Positions 53,315 through 63,167 of a stretch of DNA of 64,000 bases are shown here, piece after piece (position 1 is the stretch's first letter; each line of letters starts with the position of its first letter). The stretch lies in the NCBI GenBank assembly GCA_017399685.1, contig JAFQBM010000024.1, positions 1-64,000 of the forward strand, in the 5' to 3' direction. Below the pieces are notes generated by a model, which worked only from the letters and a program-made list of their open reading frames with translations, searched no databases and was not told where the DNA came from. The stretch is from Lachnospiraceae bacterium (GTDB lineage: Bacteria > Bacillota > Clostridia > Lachnospirales > Lachnospiraceae). A program made the position numbers and the translations under genes.

Positions 53315-56300
53315 TTATTTCTCTTTGATTTCACTGTGTAACTGTTGTAATGACTTGATTTCTCCATTACCATGTTCTTTTACATAACGGATACCCTTTG
53401 CAGTTGCTCTGGCAGCAGCAGTAGTTGTCATGTAAGGAATCTTTGCCTTAATGGCAGCCTTACGAAGATAACTGTCATCATGCATACTGTCTTTTCCTAC
53501 AGGAGAGTTAATGATTAAATCAATCTGTCCGTTTGTAATAGCATCTAAGACGTTTGGACGTCCTTCTGAAAGTTTCTTAATCTTTTCAGCTTCAATACCG
53601 GCATCATGAATCAAATCATAAGTATTTCCAGTAGCAATAATCTTAAATCCATCATCTGCAAGACTCTTAGCAATTTCAACGATTTCAGCCTTATCTTTAC
53701 GGTTTACTGAGATTAAAACAGTACCACCAAGAGGAAGTTTCGACTGAGTTGCTTCCTGTGCCTTGTAGAATGCATCTCCGTAATATGGAGATAAGCCAAG
53801 AACTTCACCGGTAGAACGCATTTCTGGTCCTAAGATAGGGTCAACTTCTGGGAACATATTAAATGGGAATACTGCTTCCTTTACACCATAGTAAGGGATT
53901 TCCTGTTCTTTTAATTCCGATACCGGTGATGGACGGCCGGTGATTTCTGAAGTAATGATATCAGTAGCCAAAGGAACCATACGGATGTTACATACCTTAG
54001 AAACCAAAGGTACAGTACGGGAAGCACGAGGATTTGCTTCTAATACATAAACCTTTCCGTTTTCAATTGCATACTGCATGTTCATTAAACCTTTTACGTG
54101 CATTTCTTCTGCAATCTTTCTGGTATATTCTTTAATCGTTTTCACATTTTCTTCTGTAATGTGTACAGAAGGAATGATACAAGCAGAGTCACCGGAGTGA
54201 ACACCCGCAAGTTCGATGTGTTCCATAACAGCAGGTACGAATGCCTGTGTACCATCGCTGATTGCATCCGCTTCACATTCTAAAGCATGGCTTAAGAAAC
54301 GGTCAATCAAAATTGGACGGTCCGGAGTTACACCAACAGCAGCTTTCATATAGCCAACCATGCTTTCGTCGTCATAAACTACTTCCATACCACGACCACC
54401 AAGTACGTAAGAAGGACGAACCATAACCGGGTAACCAATCTTCTTAGCAATGGCAAGAGCTTCGTCTACGGTAGTAGCCATTCCGGATTCCGGCATTGGA
54501 ATTTCTAATTTTTCCATCATAGCACGGAATAAATCACGGTCTTCTGCTAAATCGATGACAGAAGGAGAAGTACCAAGAATCTTTACACCGTTTTTCTCAA
54601 GTTCAGAAGCAAGATTTAATGGAGTCTGTCCACCAAACTGGGCAATGACACCTAATGGCTTTTCTTTCTTATAAATACTTAAAACATCTTCTAAAGTAAG
54701 TGGTTCAAAATATAATTTATCTGAGGTATCGTAATCAGTAGATACGGTCTCAGGATTACAGTTTACGATAATGGTTTCAAAACCTAATTTCTTAAGTGCA
54801 AGAGAAGCATGAACACAACAATAGTCGAATTCAATACCCTGACCAATACGGTTTGGTCCACCACCAAGAATCATAATCTTAGGTTTATCCGTTTTTACCG
54901 GGTTCTTATCTGGTGCATTGTAAGTAGAGTAGTAGTAAGCACTATCTTCTGTACCACTTACATGAACACCTTCCCAGGCTTCTTCAACACCTAATTCGAT
55001 GCGACGGTTACGAACTTCATCTTCAGAAATGTTAAGAATCTGGCTGATGTATTTATCAGAGAAACCATCTTTCTTTGCTGAAATCAATAATTCATCAGAA
55101 GGAAGACTTCCTTTGCTCTTAGCAAGTTCGGTTTCTTCATCAACCAATTCCTTCATCTGTTCAATGAAGTATCGTTTTACTTTGGTGATTTCAAAGATTT
55201 CATCTATAGTAGCACCTTTTCTAAGAGCTTCGTACATGATGAAATGACGTTCACTAGAAGGTGTAATTAATAACTTTAGAAGTTCTTCTTTGGTCTTTTC
55301 GTTAAAGTCTTTTGCATAACCTAAGCCGTAACGTCCGGTTTCCAAACTTCTGATAGCCTTTTGGAATGCTTCTTTATAAGTTTTACCGATACTCATAACT
55401 TCACCAACTGCACGCATCTGAGTACCTAATTTATCTTCTACACCTTTGAATTTTTCAAACGCCCATCTTGCGAACTTGATTACGACATAATCTCCGTCTG
55501 GTACATATTTATCCAATGTGCCATATTTACCACAAGGAATATCTTTTAAAGTAAGTCCGGTAGCAAGCATAGCAGATACTAATGCAATAGGGAAACCGGT
55601 CGCTTTCGAAGCCAGAGCAGAAGAACGGGAGGTTCTAGGATTTATTTCAATTACACAAATACGGTCACTCACAGGGTCATGGGCAAACTGAACATTAGTA
55701 CCACCAATAACCTGAACAGATTCAACGATTTTATATGCCTGTTCCTGAAGTCTCTTTTGACAGTCTTCAGAGATAGTAAGCATTGGAGCAGAACAGAAAG
55801 AGTCACCGGTGTGAACACCAAGTGGATCAATATTTTCAATGAAACAAACAGTAATCATATTATTGTCTGCATCACGAACGATTTCTAGTTCTAATTCTTC
55901 CCATCCGAGAATAGATTCTTCTACAAGTACCTGACCAACAAGACTGGCTTGAAGACCTCTTGCACATACAGTTTTTAATTCTTCCTTATTATATACAAGA
56001 CCGCCGCCAGCACCACCCATGGTGTAAGCAGGACGAAGAACTACCGGATAACCTAATTTATCTGCAATGGCAAGAGCTTCTTCTACAGTGTAAGCAACTT
56101 CGCTTCGTGCCATTTCAATGCCGATGGCTTCCATGGATTTTTTAAATTCAATACGGTCTTCACCACGTTCGATGGCATCAATTTGAACACCAATAACTTT
56201 TACATTATATTTGTCTAAGACACCTTCTTTTGCAAGTTCAGCACAAAGGTTTAAGCCTGACTGACCACCAAGGTTTGGAAGAACTGCATCTGGTCTTTCC

Positions 56301-56539
56301 TTTGCAATGATTTGCTCTAATCTTTCCACATTCAGTGGCTCTATATAAGTTGCATCGGCAGTTTCAGGATCTGTCATGATGGTAGCTGGATTGGAATTTA
56401 CCAATACAATTTCATAGCCTAACTTTCTCAGAGCCTTACAAGCCTGTGTTCCTGAATAATCAAATTCACAAGCCTGTCCGATGATGATAGGACCTGAGCC
56501 GATAATAAGTATTTTTTGAATGTCTGTACGCTTTGGCAT
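53315..56539 (-). CDS. carB: Carbamoyl-phosphate synthase large subunit
   Basis: A 1074-residue enzyme of standard length with two homologous ATP-grasp halves. Half 1 starts ILIIGSGPIIIGQACEFDYS and half 2 IMILGGGPNRIGQGIEFDYC (about residue 556). Internal blocks such as RPAYTMGGAGGG and RPSYVLGGRGMEV line the nucleotide sites, and the C-terminal ~150 residues form the allosteric MGS-like domain (IIATGNTYDLIHDAG). It makes carbamoyl phosphate for arginine and pyrimidine synthesis with the small subunit CarA, which is not adjacent: the next gene upstream is on the other strand. AGGAGG precedes the start. Confidence 0.97.
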   Translation of the reverse strand: MPKRTDIQKILIIGSGPIIIGQACEFDYSGTQACKALRKLGYEIVLVNSNPATIMTDPETADATYIEPLNVERLEQIIAKERPDAVLPNLGGQSGLNLCAELAKEGVLDKYNVKVIGVQIDAIERGEDRIEFKKSMEAIGIEMARSEVAYTVEEALAIADKLGYPVVLRPAYTMGGAGGGLVYNKEELKTVCARGLQASLVGQVLVEESILGWEELELEIVRDADNNMITVCFIENIDPLGVHTGDSFCSAPMLTISEDCQKRLQEQAYKIVESVQVIGGTNVQFAHDPVSDRICVIEINPRTSRSSALASKATGFPIALVSAMLATGLTLKDIPCGKYGTLDKYVPDGDYVVIKFARWAFEKFKGVEDKLGTQMRAVGEVMSIGKTYKEAFQKAIRSLETGRYGLGYAKDFNEKTKEELLKLLITPSSERHFIMYEALRKGATIDEIFEITKVKRYFIEQMKELVDEETELAKSKGSLPSDELLISAKKDGFSDKYISQILNISEDEVRNRRIELGVEEAWEGVHVSGTEDSAYYYSTYNAPDKNPVKTDKPKIMILGGGPNRIGQGIEFDYCCVHASLALKKLGFETIIVNCNPETVSTDYDTSDKLYFEPLTLEDVLSIYKKEKPLGVIAQFGGQTPLNLASELEKNGVKILGTSPSVIDLAEDRDLFRAMMEKLEIPMPESGMATTVDEALAIAKKIGYPVMVRPSYVLGGRGMEVVYDDESMVGYMKAAVGVTPDRPILIDRFLSHALECEADAISDGTQAFVPAVMEHIELAGVHSGDSACIIPSVHITEENVKTIKEYTRKIAEEMHVKGLMNMQYAIENGKVYVLEANPRASRTVPLVSKVCNIRMVPLATDIITSEITGRPSPVSELKEQEIPYYGVKEAVFPFNMFPEVDPILGPEMRSTGEVLGLSPYYGDAFYKAQEATQSKLPLGGTVLISVNRKDKAEIVEIAKSLADDGFKIIATGNTYDLIHDAGIEAEKIKKLSEGRPNVLDAITNGQIDLIINSPVGKDSMHDDSYLRKAAIKAKIPYMTTTAAARATAKGIRYVKEHGNGEIKSLQQLHSEIKEK

Positions 56540-56585
56540 TTGTCTATCCTCCTAAAAATATATACTTGAAAAGTACTCTTGAACT

Positions 56586-56591
56586 ATTATA
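56586..56591 (-). promoter_or_regulatory. Candidate -10 of the carB promoter
   Basis: TATAAT on the minus strand about 47 bases before the carB start; the -35 is unclear. The 56540-56857 gap is extremely AT-rich and otherwise holds only this and the opposing promoter. Confidence 0.4.
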
Positions 56592-56779
56592 TAGGAAAAA
56601 AGAAAAAATGGAAAGAGAAAATAATAAAAATAATGCGAAAATAAAAATTTCCAAAATGAAAAAATAATTCGGCAAAAAAAAGAAAATATAAGAAAAATAT
56701 ATAGAAAATTAAAACAAATTATCAGTTTGAAGGGTTTATTTTATGAATTGAAAGATAAAAAGAGGAATTTTTTGAAAAC

Positions 56780-56808
56780 TTGACAGCATAATGACTCTTT
56801 GTTAGAAT
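56780..56808 (+). promoter_or_regulatory. Promoter of the C_GCAxxG_C_C gene
   Basis: TTGACA (56780-56785), 17 bases, TAGAAT (56803-56808). Confidence 0.75.
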
Positions 56809-56857
56809 CAAAAACATCATATGATAGGGTAGTTTCGGAAGAAAAGGGAGGAAAAAG

Positions 56858-57271
56858 ATGGAAAGCAGAGTAGAAGAAACAATTTTAAGACATAAAAAGG
56901 GCTATAACTGCGCCCAGGCGGTGGCTTGCGCTTATTGTGATTTAGTAGGAGTAGACGAAGAGACCATGTTTAAACTTACAGAAGCTTTAGGGCTTGGTAT
57001 GGGAGGCATGGAAGGTACTTGTGGTGCTGTAACGGGGGCCTGTGTACTTGCAGGTATGAAAAGAAGCAGTGGGAATTTAGAACATCCCGATAGTAAGGCA
57101 GAATCCTATAAACTTTCAAGAGAGATTGTAAAGCGTTTTAAAGAACAGAATCAATCTGTCGTATGTAAAACATTAAAAGGGGTAGAAACCGGAGTGGTAC
57201 TTCGGGCATGTCCGGATTGTATCAAAGATGCAGCAGCCATCGTGGAACAGGTACTGTTTGAAGAAGGATAG
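56858..57271 (+). CDS. C_GCAxxG_C_C family redox-type protein
   Basis: A 137-residue cytosolic protein with the defining cysteines: YNCAQAVACAYC, GTCGAVTGACVLAG (the CGAxxGA core, about residues 53-62) and the C-terminal pair in RACPDCI. The family (sometimes split as DV_1 C-GCAxxG-C-C) is common in anaerobes and is thought to bind a metal or take part in redox reactions; its function is not established. GGGAGG precedes the start; it is transcribed alone. Confidence 0.92.
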   Translation: MESRVEETILRHKKGYNCAQAVACAYCDLVGVDEETMFKLTEALGLGMGGMEGTCGAVTGACVLAGMKRSSGNLEHPDSKAESYKLSREIVKRFKEQNQSVVCKTLKGVETGVVLRACPDCIKDAAAIVEQVLFEEG

Positions 57272-57476
57272 GACATAAATGGATAATTGGACTAAGGATA
57301 AGTTGCACAAAAAAGCCATACAATTCAGTTATATTTAAATTGAGTATAATAAGAATAAAGAGTACAGGTGGGAAAATGTGGAAGCGAAATTGGAGTGGTA
57401 ACTTTTGTCAGTTTGCTTGATAAAAGAGAAATAAAATCGTGAAAATGAAGTAAAATCCTTGCTTTGCGGGGATAGA

Positions 57477-57518
57477 AGACCAAGTCTTACGTTGTTTGAC
57501 ATAGACTTGGTCTTTTTA
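57477..57518 (+). terminator. Terminator before the OPT transporter gene
   Basis: AGACCAAGTCT and AGACTTGGTCT perfect arms, then TTTT. Confidence 0.85.
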
Positions 57519-57525
57519 GTATAAT
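57496..57525 (+). promoter_or_regulatory. Promoter embedded in the preceding terminator
   Basis: TTGACA (57496-57501), 18 bases, TATAAT (57520-57525). The -35 lies in the terminator loop and the spacer is its 3' arm. Confidence 0.7.
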
Positions 57526-57571
57526 TACAGCCGAATGAGCAAGACTAACAATAAATCAGGAGGATGAAACA

Positions 57572-59497
57572 ATGAACAAGGAACAAGAGTTTAAGCCGTA
57601 TATTCCGGCAGATAAAGTGTTACCGGAACTTACGCCGGTTTCCATTATTCTTGGAATCTTTTTAGCTGTAATATTTGGTGGGGCCAATGCTTATTTGGGA
57701 TTGAGAGTCGGAATGACAGTTTCGGCATCGATACCGGCTGCAGTTATTTCTATGGGTATTATTCGTGTCATTTTACGGAGAAATTCCATCTTGGAAAATA
57801 ATGTTGTACAAACCATTGGTTCTGCTGGTGAATCTGTTGCTGCGGGAGCCATTTTCACCCTGCCAACTCTTTTTATGTGGGCAAATGAAGAAGGTGGAGT
57901 AAGTCCTTCTTTGGTTGAAATTGCGTTAATTGCCATAGTTGGCGGTGTCATGGGTGTTTTGTTTATGATACCCCTTCGCAGTGCATTGATTGTTCAGGAA
58001 CACGGAAAACTGCCATATCCGGAAGGACAGGCCTGCGCTGAAGTTTTAGTAGCAGGAGAAGAAGGAGGTTCGAAAGCCGGAACTGTATTTGCAGGACTTG
58101 GAATTGCAGCAGTGTATAAATTTATTACAGATGGATTAAAAGTATTTCCAAGTGAAGTAGACTTTGAAATAAAAAGCTATAAAGGCTCCGGGGTGGGAAT
58201 GGATGTACTGCCTGCCTTACTGGGTGTAGGGTATATCTGTGGACCACAGGTTTCTTCTTACTTGCTGGCTGGTGGTACCATTGCATGGTTTGTAATTATG
58301 CCATTGATTGCACTATTTGGTGGAGATGCCATTCTTTATCCGGCAACAGAGCCGGTTTCTGCTTTAGGTGCGTGGGGAATCTGGAAAAACTATGTCCGTT
58401 ATATTGGTGCAGGTGCGGTGGCGGCAGGAGGTATTATCAGTCTGGTAAAATCTTTTCCATTAATCATAAAAACCTTTGGGCAGGCGATGAAAGGTTATGG
58501 AAAGAAGAAAACTTCCGATGGCCGTTTGGAGAGAGATATCCCTATGAATCTGGTAATATTGGGAATTGGTATTATGGCCATTGCCATGTGGCTGATTCCG
58601 GCTATTCCGGTAAATTTTATTGGAGCAATTATTATTATTGTATTTGGATTCTTCTTTGCTACGGTATCTTCGCGTATGGTAGGTTTAGTAGGTAGTTCTA
58701 ATAATCCGGTGTCTGGTATGGCCATTGCCACTTTACTGATTGCAACCATTCTTTTAAAAGCTTCTGGAAATATTGGCATGGAAGGTATGGTGGCATCCAT
58801 TGCAGTAGGTTCTGTCATTTGTGTGATTGCGGCTCTTGCGGGGGATACTTCACAGGATTTAAAGACTGGTTATTTACTGGGAGCGACTCCGTATAAACAA
58901 CAGATTGGTGAATTAATCGGTGTTATTTCCTCTGCCATTGCCATTGGCGGGGTACTGTATTTATTAAATGCAGCCTGGGGATATGGTTCTACAGAACTTC
59001 CCGCACCACAGGCAACGTTAATGAAGATGGTAGTGGAAGGTGTTATGGGTGGTGATTTACCATGGACTTTGGTATTTGCCGGTGTTGGTATTGCCATCGT
59101 GGTAGAAATCTTAAGAATTCCGGTTCTGCCATTTGCAGTAGGCCTTTATCTGCCGATTCATTTAAGTACTCCTATGGTGATAGGTGGTTTGATTCGGTAC
59201 TTCTTTGAAAAGAAGAAAGCTGCTTCAGAAGAAGAAAGAAAAGAAAAGGTGGAAAATGGCGTCTTGTATTCTTCCGGCTTGATTGCAGGAGAAGGACTGG
59301 TAGGAATTTTACTGGCTGTCTTTGCAATTATTCCATGGAAAGATGGTTCTTTGGGAGATGCCATTAATTTAAAAGATGGATTTGGCATTCATTTGGGCAA
59401 CGTTGGAGGACTGGTGTTTTTTGCACTATTATGTACTACTTTGATATTTTTCATCAATAAAAAGAAAAAAGGAAAAAAAGAAGCGAAATCGGAATAA
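57572..59497 (+). CDS. OPT-family oligopeptide transporter
   Basis: A 641-residue membrane protein with about 15 helices. OPT signatures include FGGANAYLGLRVGMTVSASI near the N-terminus, ENNVVQTIGSAGESVAAGAI, YPEGQACAEVL, and GDTSQDLKTGYLLGATP. It imports small peptides (or related chelates) by proton coupling. AGGAGG lies ten bases before the ATG. It is followed by a PqqD-like gene and a dipeptidase gene, consistent with peptide use. Confidence 0.93.
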   Translation: MNKEQEFKPYIPADKVLPELTPVSIILGIFLAVIFGGANAYLGLRVGMTVSASIPAAVISMGIIRVILRRNSILENNVVQTIGSAGESVAAGAIFTLPTLFMWANEEGGVSPSLVEIALIAIVGGVMGVLFMIPLRSALIVQEHGKLPYPEGQACAEVLVAGEEGGSKAGTVFAGLGIAAVYKFITDGLKVFPSEVDFEIKSYKGSGVGMDVLPALLGVGYICGPQVSSYLLAGGTIAWFVIMPLIALFGGDAILYPATEPVSALGAWGIWKNYVRYIGAGAVAAGGIISLVKSFPLIIKTFGQAMKGYGKKKTSDGRLERDIPMNLVILGIGIMAIAMWLIPAIPVNFIGAIIIIVFGFFFATVSSRMVGLVGSSNNPVSGMAIATLLIATILLKASGNIGMEGMVASIAVGSVICVIAALAGDTSQDLKTGYLLGATPYKQQIGELIGVISSAIAIGGVLYLLNAAWGYGSTELPAPQATLMKMVVEGVMGGDLPWTLVFAGVGIAIVVEILRIPVLPFAVGLYLPIHLSTPMVIGGLIRYFFEKKKAASEEERKEKVENGVLYSSGLIAGEGLVGILLAVFAIIPWKDGSLGDAINLKDGFGIHLGNVGGLVFFALLCTTLIFFINKKKKGKKEAKSE

Positions 59498-59505
59498 AGA
59501 AGGAG

Positions 59506-59539
59506 CAAGCTCCCGTTGTCTTTTGGCAGTGGGAGCTTG
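59506..59539 (+). other. Hairpin between OPT transporter and PqqD-like genes
   Basis: CAAGCTCCC and GGGAGCTTG pair around a 16-base loop. No T run follows, so it may be an mRNA processing or stability element. Confidence 0.5.
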
Positions 59540-59577
59540 TAGTACACATGAGATATGGAATGGAGGACAGAGAAAAA

Positions 59578-59922
59578 ATGGCAAAAAAAAAGGAAAATTA
59601 TCTTGATTTTATTCCAAGAGCGAATGTATTATTTGAGTGGAAGAAGAATAAAGAAGGAAAGGTAGAGATAAAAGTTCAGAATAAAGGCATTTTTAATAAA
59701 ATCGCACAGATTTTTTTCAAACGTCCAAAATACAGTTTTATCGAACTGGATGAATTTGGAAGTTTTATCTGGGAACAGATGGATGGAAGAAAAACGATTT
59801 ATGAAATCGGGAATGAAGTGAAAAAACAATTTGGAGCGAAAGCGGAGCCTATTTATGAAAGATTATCTCAATTTATAAAAATCCTTCATAAAAATCATTT
59901 TGTTGTATATGTAAAAATGTAA
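59578..59922 (+). CDS. PqqD-like peptide-binding chaperone
   Basis: A 114-residue protein ending in a PqqD/RRE-type winged helix (about residues 20-112), with SFIELDEFGSFIWEQMDGRK and the TIYEIGNEVKKQFG stretch. PqqD-like domains bind precursor peptides for radical-SAM or other modifying enzymes. No precursor or radical-SAM gene is in view; the neighbours are an OPT transporter and a dipeptidase. ATG 59578 follows GGAGG at 11 bases; ATGs at 59548 and 59560 are possible. Confidence 0.82.
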   Translation: MAKKKENYLDFIPRANVLFEWKKNKEGKVEIKVQNKGIFNKIAQIFFKRPKYSFIELDEFGSFIWEQMDGRKTIYEIGNEVKKQFGAKAEPIYERLSQFIKILHKNHFVVYVKM

Positions 59923-59941
59923 CAAGTAAGGAGTCAGTTTA

Positions 59942-61381
59942 ATGGGTATTTTATCAAATTTGGAACCAAGGGAAGTATTTCACTATTTTGAAGAGATTTG
60001 CAGCATTCCACATCCTTCTTATAAGGAAGAAAAGATAAGTAATTATTTGGTGGATTTTTCCAAGGAAAGAGGTTTGGAATATTATCAGGACGAACTTAAA
60101 AATGTGATTATTATAAAAGAAGCTGCCAAGGGATATGAAGATGTGGAACCTATGATTCTTCAAGGACATATGGATATGGTTTGTGAAAAAGAACCTGATT
60201 GTACCATTGATTTTGAAAAAGATGGACTTTCGTTAGAAATAATAGGTGATTACATTAGTGCGAAAGGTACGACACTAGGTGGAGATGATGGAATTGCCCT
60301 GGCATATGCTTTGGCGGTGCTTGATTCTGATTCCATCCCACATCCAAGAATTGAATTTGTCTGTACCGTTTCGGAAGAAGTGGGAATGGAAGGTGCTACA
60401 GGCATTGACCTTTCCATGCTAAAAGGGAAAAGGTTGATGAATTTGGATTCAGAGGAAGAGGGGATTTTATTAGTGGGTTGTGCCGGAGGCTGTAGTGCAG
60501 AATGTAATCTGCCTTTAAATTGGATAGAGGCAGAGGGTGAAACTTTAGAGCTGGTGGTGGAAGGCTTAATTGGAGGACACTCAGGTGCTGAGATTGACAA
60601 GGGAAGAGGAAATTCTAATATTTTAATGGGCAGAATTTTAATGGAAGCCCTTGCAGTGACCCCTGTTTTTGTGGCAGAATTAGAAGGTGGAAACAAAGAC
60701 AATGCCATTCCAAGGGAAACGAAAGCCAGAGTAGTGGTAAAGGATGTAGAAGCATTTCGAAAGACTGTAGACCAATCTGCCAAGGCAATGAGAGAAGAGT
60801 TTTCTATTACAGACCCGGACATTAAAGTAAAGGTGAAGGCAGCAAAGGAAAAGGTAACAGAGGTTTTGGATGAGGTGACCAACCAAAAGGTGATTACCTT
60901 GCTAAACACACTGCCGAACGGAATTCAGACCATGAGTGCCAATATTCCTGGTTTGGTAGAAACTTCCTTGAATTTGGGAGTATTAAGATTAGGAAAAGAG
61001 CAGCTTTCTTTAAGGTTTTCTGTTCGAAGTTCTGTAGGGACTGCGAAAAAGCATCTGCTTCAAAAATTGGATTTTATTTTGAGACAATTTGGAGGTTCGG
61101 TTCAACTTCATGGGGATTATCCGGCATGGGAATATAAGAAAGATTCTAAACTTAGGGAAGATATGGTAAGGATTTACGAAACTATGTATGGAAAAACTCC
61201 GGAGATTCAGGCAATTCATGCGGGATTGGAATGTGGCATCCTGACAGGAAAGATAGAAGGTCTGGATTGTGTTTCGATAGGTCCAGATATGATGTCGATT
61301 CATACTACCCAGGAGAAATTATCGATTTCTTCTACAAAACGTGTCTGGGAATATTTGCTTGAAGTTTTAAAAAAGAAATAA
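59942..61381 (+). CDS. pepD: Aminoacyl-histidine dipeptidase (M20 family)
   Basis: A 479-residue metallopeptidase. Metal-site blocks appear in order: LQGHMDMVCEK (His about residue 76), LGGDDGIALAYALAVL (bridging Asp about 115), SEEVGMEGATG (catalytic Glu pair about 145) and LDSEEEGILLVGCAG (about 167). A dimerisation lid domain sits between, and the C-terminus has AIHAGLECGIL then SIGPDMMSIHTTQE. It hydrolyses X-His dipeptides such as carnosine in the cytosol. AAGGAGT precedes it; it follows the PqqD-like gene by 19 bases. Confidence 0.95.
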   Translation: MGILSNLEPREVFHYFEEICSIPHPSYKEEKISNYLVDFSKERGLEYYQDELKNVIIIKEAAKGYEDVEPMILQGHMDMVCEKEPDCTIDFEKDGLSLEIIGDYISAKGTTLGGDDGIALAYALAVLDSDSIPHPRIEFVCTVSEEVGMEGATGIDLSMLKGKRLMNLDSEEEGILLVGCAGGCSAECNLPLNWIEAEGETLELVVEGLIGGHSGAEIDKGRGNSNILMGRILMEALAVTPVFVAELEGGNKDNAIPRETKARVVVKDVEAFRKTVDQSAKAMREEFSITDPDIKVKVKAAKEKVTEVLDEVTNQKVITLLNTLPNGIQTMSANIPGLVETSLNLGVLRLGKEQLSLRFSVRSSVGTAKKHLLQKLDFILRQFGGSVQLHGDYPAWEYKKDSKLREDMVRIYETMYGKTPEIQAIHAGLECGILTGKIEGLDCVSIGPDMMSIHTTQEKLSISSTKRVWEYLLEVLKKK

Positions 61382-61435
61382 AATTTTTTTTAGTCTGCCG
61401 TTGTATTATGACTTTAACTTAGGAGGAAGAAGGAA

Positions 61436-62086
61436 ATGTATCAGGTAATACTGTTTGACTTAGATGGCACCTTGACTGACCCAGGACTTGGGATTACAAA
61501 TTCTGTAATGTATGCTTTGAAAAAATGGGGAATTGAAGGAGACAGAAGTGAATTATATAAATTTATCGGGCCACCGTTAAAGGAATCCTTTGAAAGATTT
61601 TACGGTTTTTCAGAGGAAAAGGCAGAAAAGTCTGTTGAATATTATAGGGAGTATTTTCGAGAAACAGGTTTATTTGAAAATGAGGTTTATGAAGGAATAA
61701 AAGATTTACTGGAAACACTTCATGATTCCGGTCGTAAGCTGATTTTAGCAACTTCCAAACCGGAAGAATTTGCAATCCAGATTTTGGAGCATTTTCAACT
61801 GGCGAAGTATTTTGCCTGTATTGGAGGTGCCAGTATGGATGGAGTCAGAAGCAAAAAAGCTGATGTTATTTCCTATGCACTGAAAAAGGCGGGGATTGAA
61901 GATTTATCAGAAGTTGTGATGGTTGGAGACAGAGAACACGATATTTTTGGTGCCAAGCAGGTAGGATTGGATTCTATTGGAGTGTTGTTTGGGTATGGAA
62001 ATTATGAGGAATTAGAGAATGCAGGTGCAACATACATTGTAGATTCAGTGTCCAAAATTTTAGATATTATTTTAGAAAATCGGTAG
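61436..62086 (+). CDS. HAD hydrolase, phosphoglycolate phosphatase-like
   Basis: A 216-residue HAD phosphatase with motif I FDLDGTLTDPG (about residues 6-16), motif II LATSKPEEFA, Lys in SKKADVISYALK, and motif IV MVGDREHDIFGAK. The helical cap includes KFIGPPLKESFERFYG, typical of the GPH/PpaX-like group and also of 5'-nucleotidase-type members. TTAGGAGG lies before the ATG. Substrate not defined. Confidence 0.9.
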   Translation: MYQVILFDLDGTLTDPGLGITNSVMYALKKWGIEGDRSELYKFIGPPLKESFERFYGFSEEKAEKSVEYYREYFRETGLFENEVYEGIKDLLETLHDSGRKLILATSKPEEFAIQILEHFQLAKYFACIGGASMDGVRSKKADVISYALKKAGIEDLSEVVMVGDREHDIFGAKQVGLDSIGVLFGYGNYEELENAGATYIVDSVSKILDIILENR

Positions 62087-62105
62087 GATTTGTTTGGAAT
62101 AAATT

Positions 62106-62172
62106 TAGCCCATCTACTGACCAGTCAAAGGATGAGTATGCATCTATTGGCTGGCCAGTGATGGGCTTTTTG
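62106..62172 (+). terminator. Terminator after the HAD gene
   Basis: AGCCCATC/GATGGGCT outer arms plus ACTG.CCAG/CTGGCCAGT inner pairing, then TTTTTG. Confidence 0.85.
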
Positions 62173-62229
62173 TAAAATTGTTTAATATAAAATGGTATTT
62201 GAAAAACCTATGGTTTACTCTGAATTTTC

Positions 62230-62913
62230 TTATCTGTTTAAGATTAATTTGGTTAATTCAACAGGGTCCACAATCTTTCCGTCTTTGTAAACACGCATAT
62301 TACCAGAAGCAATTTCGTCAATTAGAATTACTTCGTTATTGTTATATCCAAATTCGAATTTAATATCCCATAAATCAAGACCAATGGATTTTAAATCGTC
62401 TGCAACAATTTTAGTAATCTTTAATGTTTGTTCTTTCATACTTTCAAACATTTCAGGAGTCATAATTCCAAGAGCAGCAAGACCTTCGCTGGTTACTAGT
62501 GGATCTCCCTTGGCATCATTCTTAAATGTACATTCTACATATCCGCCTTCTAAAATAGTACCATCTTCCATGTACTCGCCATATCTGCGGATAAAACTTC
62601 CAGTCGCTACGAGGCGGCAGATTACTTCAAGACCATGACCAAATACAGTAGCTGGAAGAACTTCCATAGTAGCTTCGTCTACATTAGCATTTACGTAGTG
62701 AGTTTTGATTCCTGCATCCTTAAGCAATTCAAAATAATGAATCGAGGTTTCTAAGTTCGCTTTTCCGATTCCTTCGATGGTTAATCCTACAGAATTCTCG
62801 CCTGGATCAAATACTCCGTCTTTTCCGGTACAGTCGTCCTTAAATTTAAGTAAAACATTCCCGTTTTCAAGGCTAAATACATCTTTTGTTTTTCCTTCAT
62901 AAATTTTTTTCAT
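62230..62913 (-). CDS. purC: SAICAR synthetase (purine biosynthesis)
   Basis: A 227-residue PurC of usual bacterial length. Blocks: [55 protein letters not shown] and [11 protein letters not shown]. It joins aspartate to CAIR using ATP in IMP synthesis. AAAGGAG precedes the start on the minus strand. Transcribed alone, away from other pur genes in view. Confidence 0.96.
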   Translation of the reverse strand: MKKIYEGKTKDVFSLENGNVLLKFKDDCTGKDGVFDPGENSVGLTIEGIGKANLETSIHYFELLKDAGIKTHYVNANVDEATMEVLPATVFGHGLEVICRLVATGSFIRRYGEYMEDGTILEGGYVECTFKNDAKGDPLVTSEGLAALGIMTPEMFESMKEQTLKITKIVADDLKSIGLDLWDIKFEFGYNNNEVILIDEIASGNMRVYKDGKIVDPVELTKLILNR

Positions 62914-63053
62914 TTTAGTACAAATCTCCTTTGTTATTGTTGTAGATCAAAATATTATCTGAAGATATGTTATCATAAGAGATGAGAATTTGCAATTTGT
63001 ATTTAAAAAAAGATAAAAACGGAATGGGTGTAGTATTTTATGCGTTTTTTTGA

Positions 63054-63059
63054 TATAAT
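63054..63059 (+). promoter_or_regulatory. Extended -10 promoter before the Dabb gene
   Basis: TGATATAAT (TG at 63051, TATAAT at 63054-63059). A small hairpin follows in the leader: ATTAAG, GAGA/TCTC, CTTAAT (about 63062-63088). Confidence 0.5.
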
Positions 63060-63167
63060 AATTAAGTTGAGATTAGTCTCCGCCTTAATCAGGGAAATAG
63101 GATGATGTAGGTTTAATTCCAGATAAGGAATTTGCAAAATAATAGAAACAAGAAGGAGAAAAAAATT

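Noticed and set aside
60250-60909. Minus-strand frame of 219 codons opposite pepD
   Set aside because: pepD has all its metal-site motifs over this stretch; the antisense frame lacks domains and a start signal.
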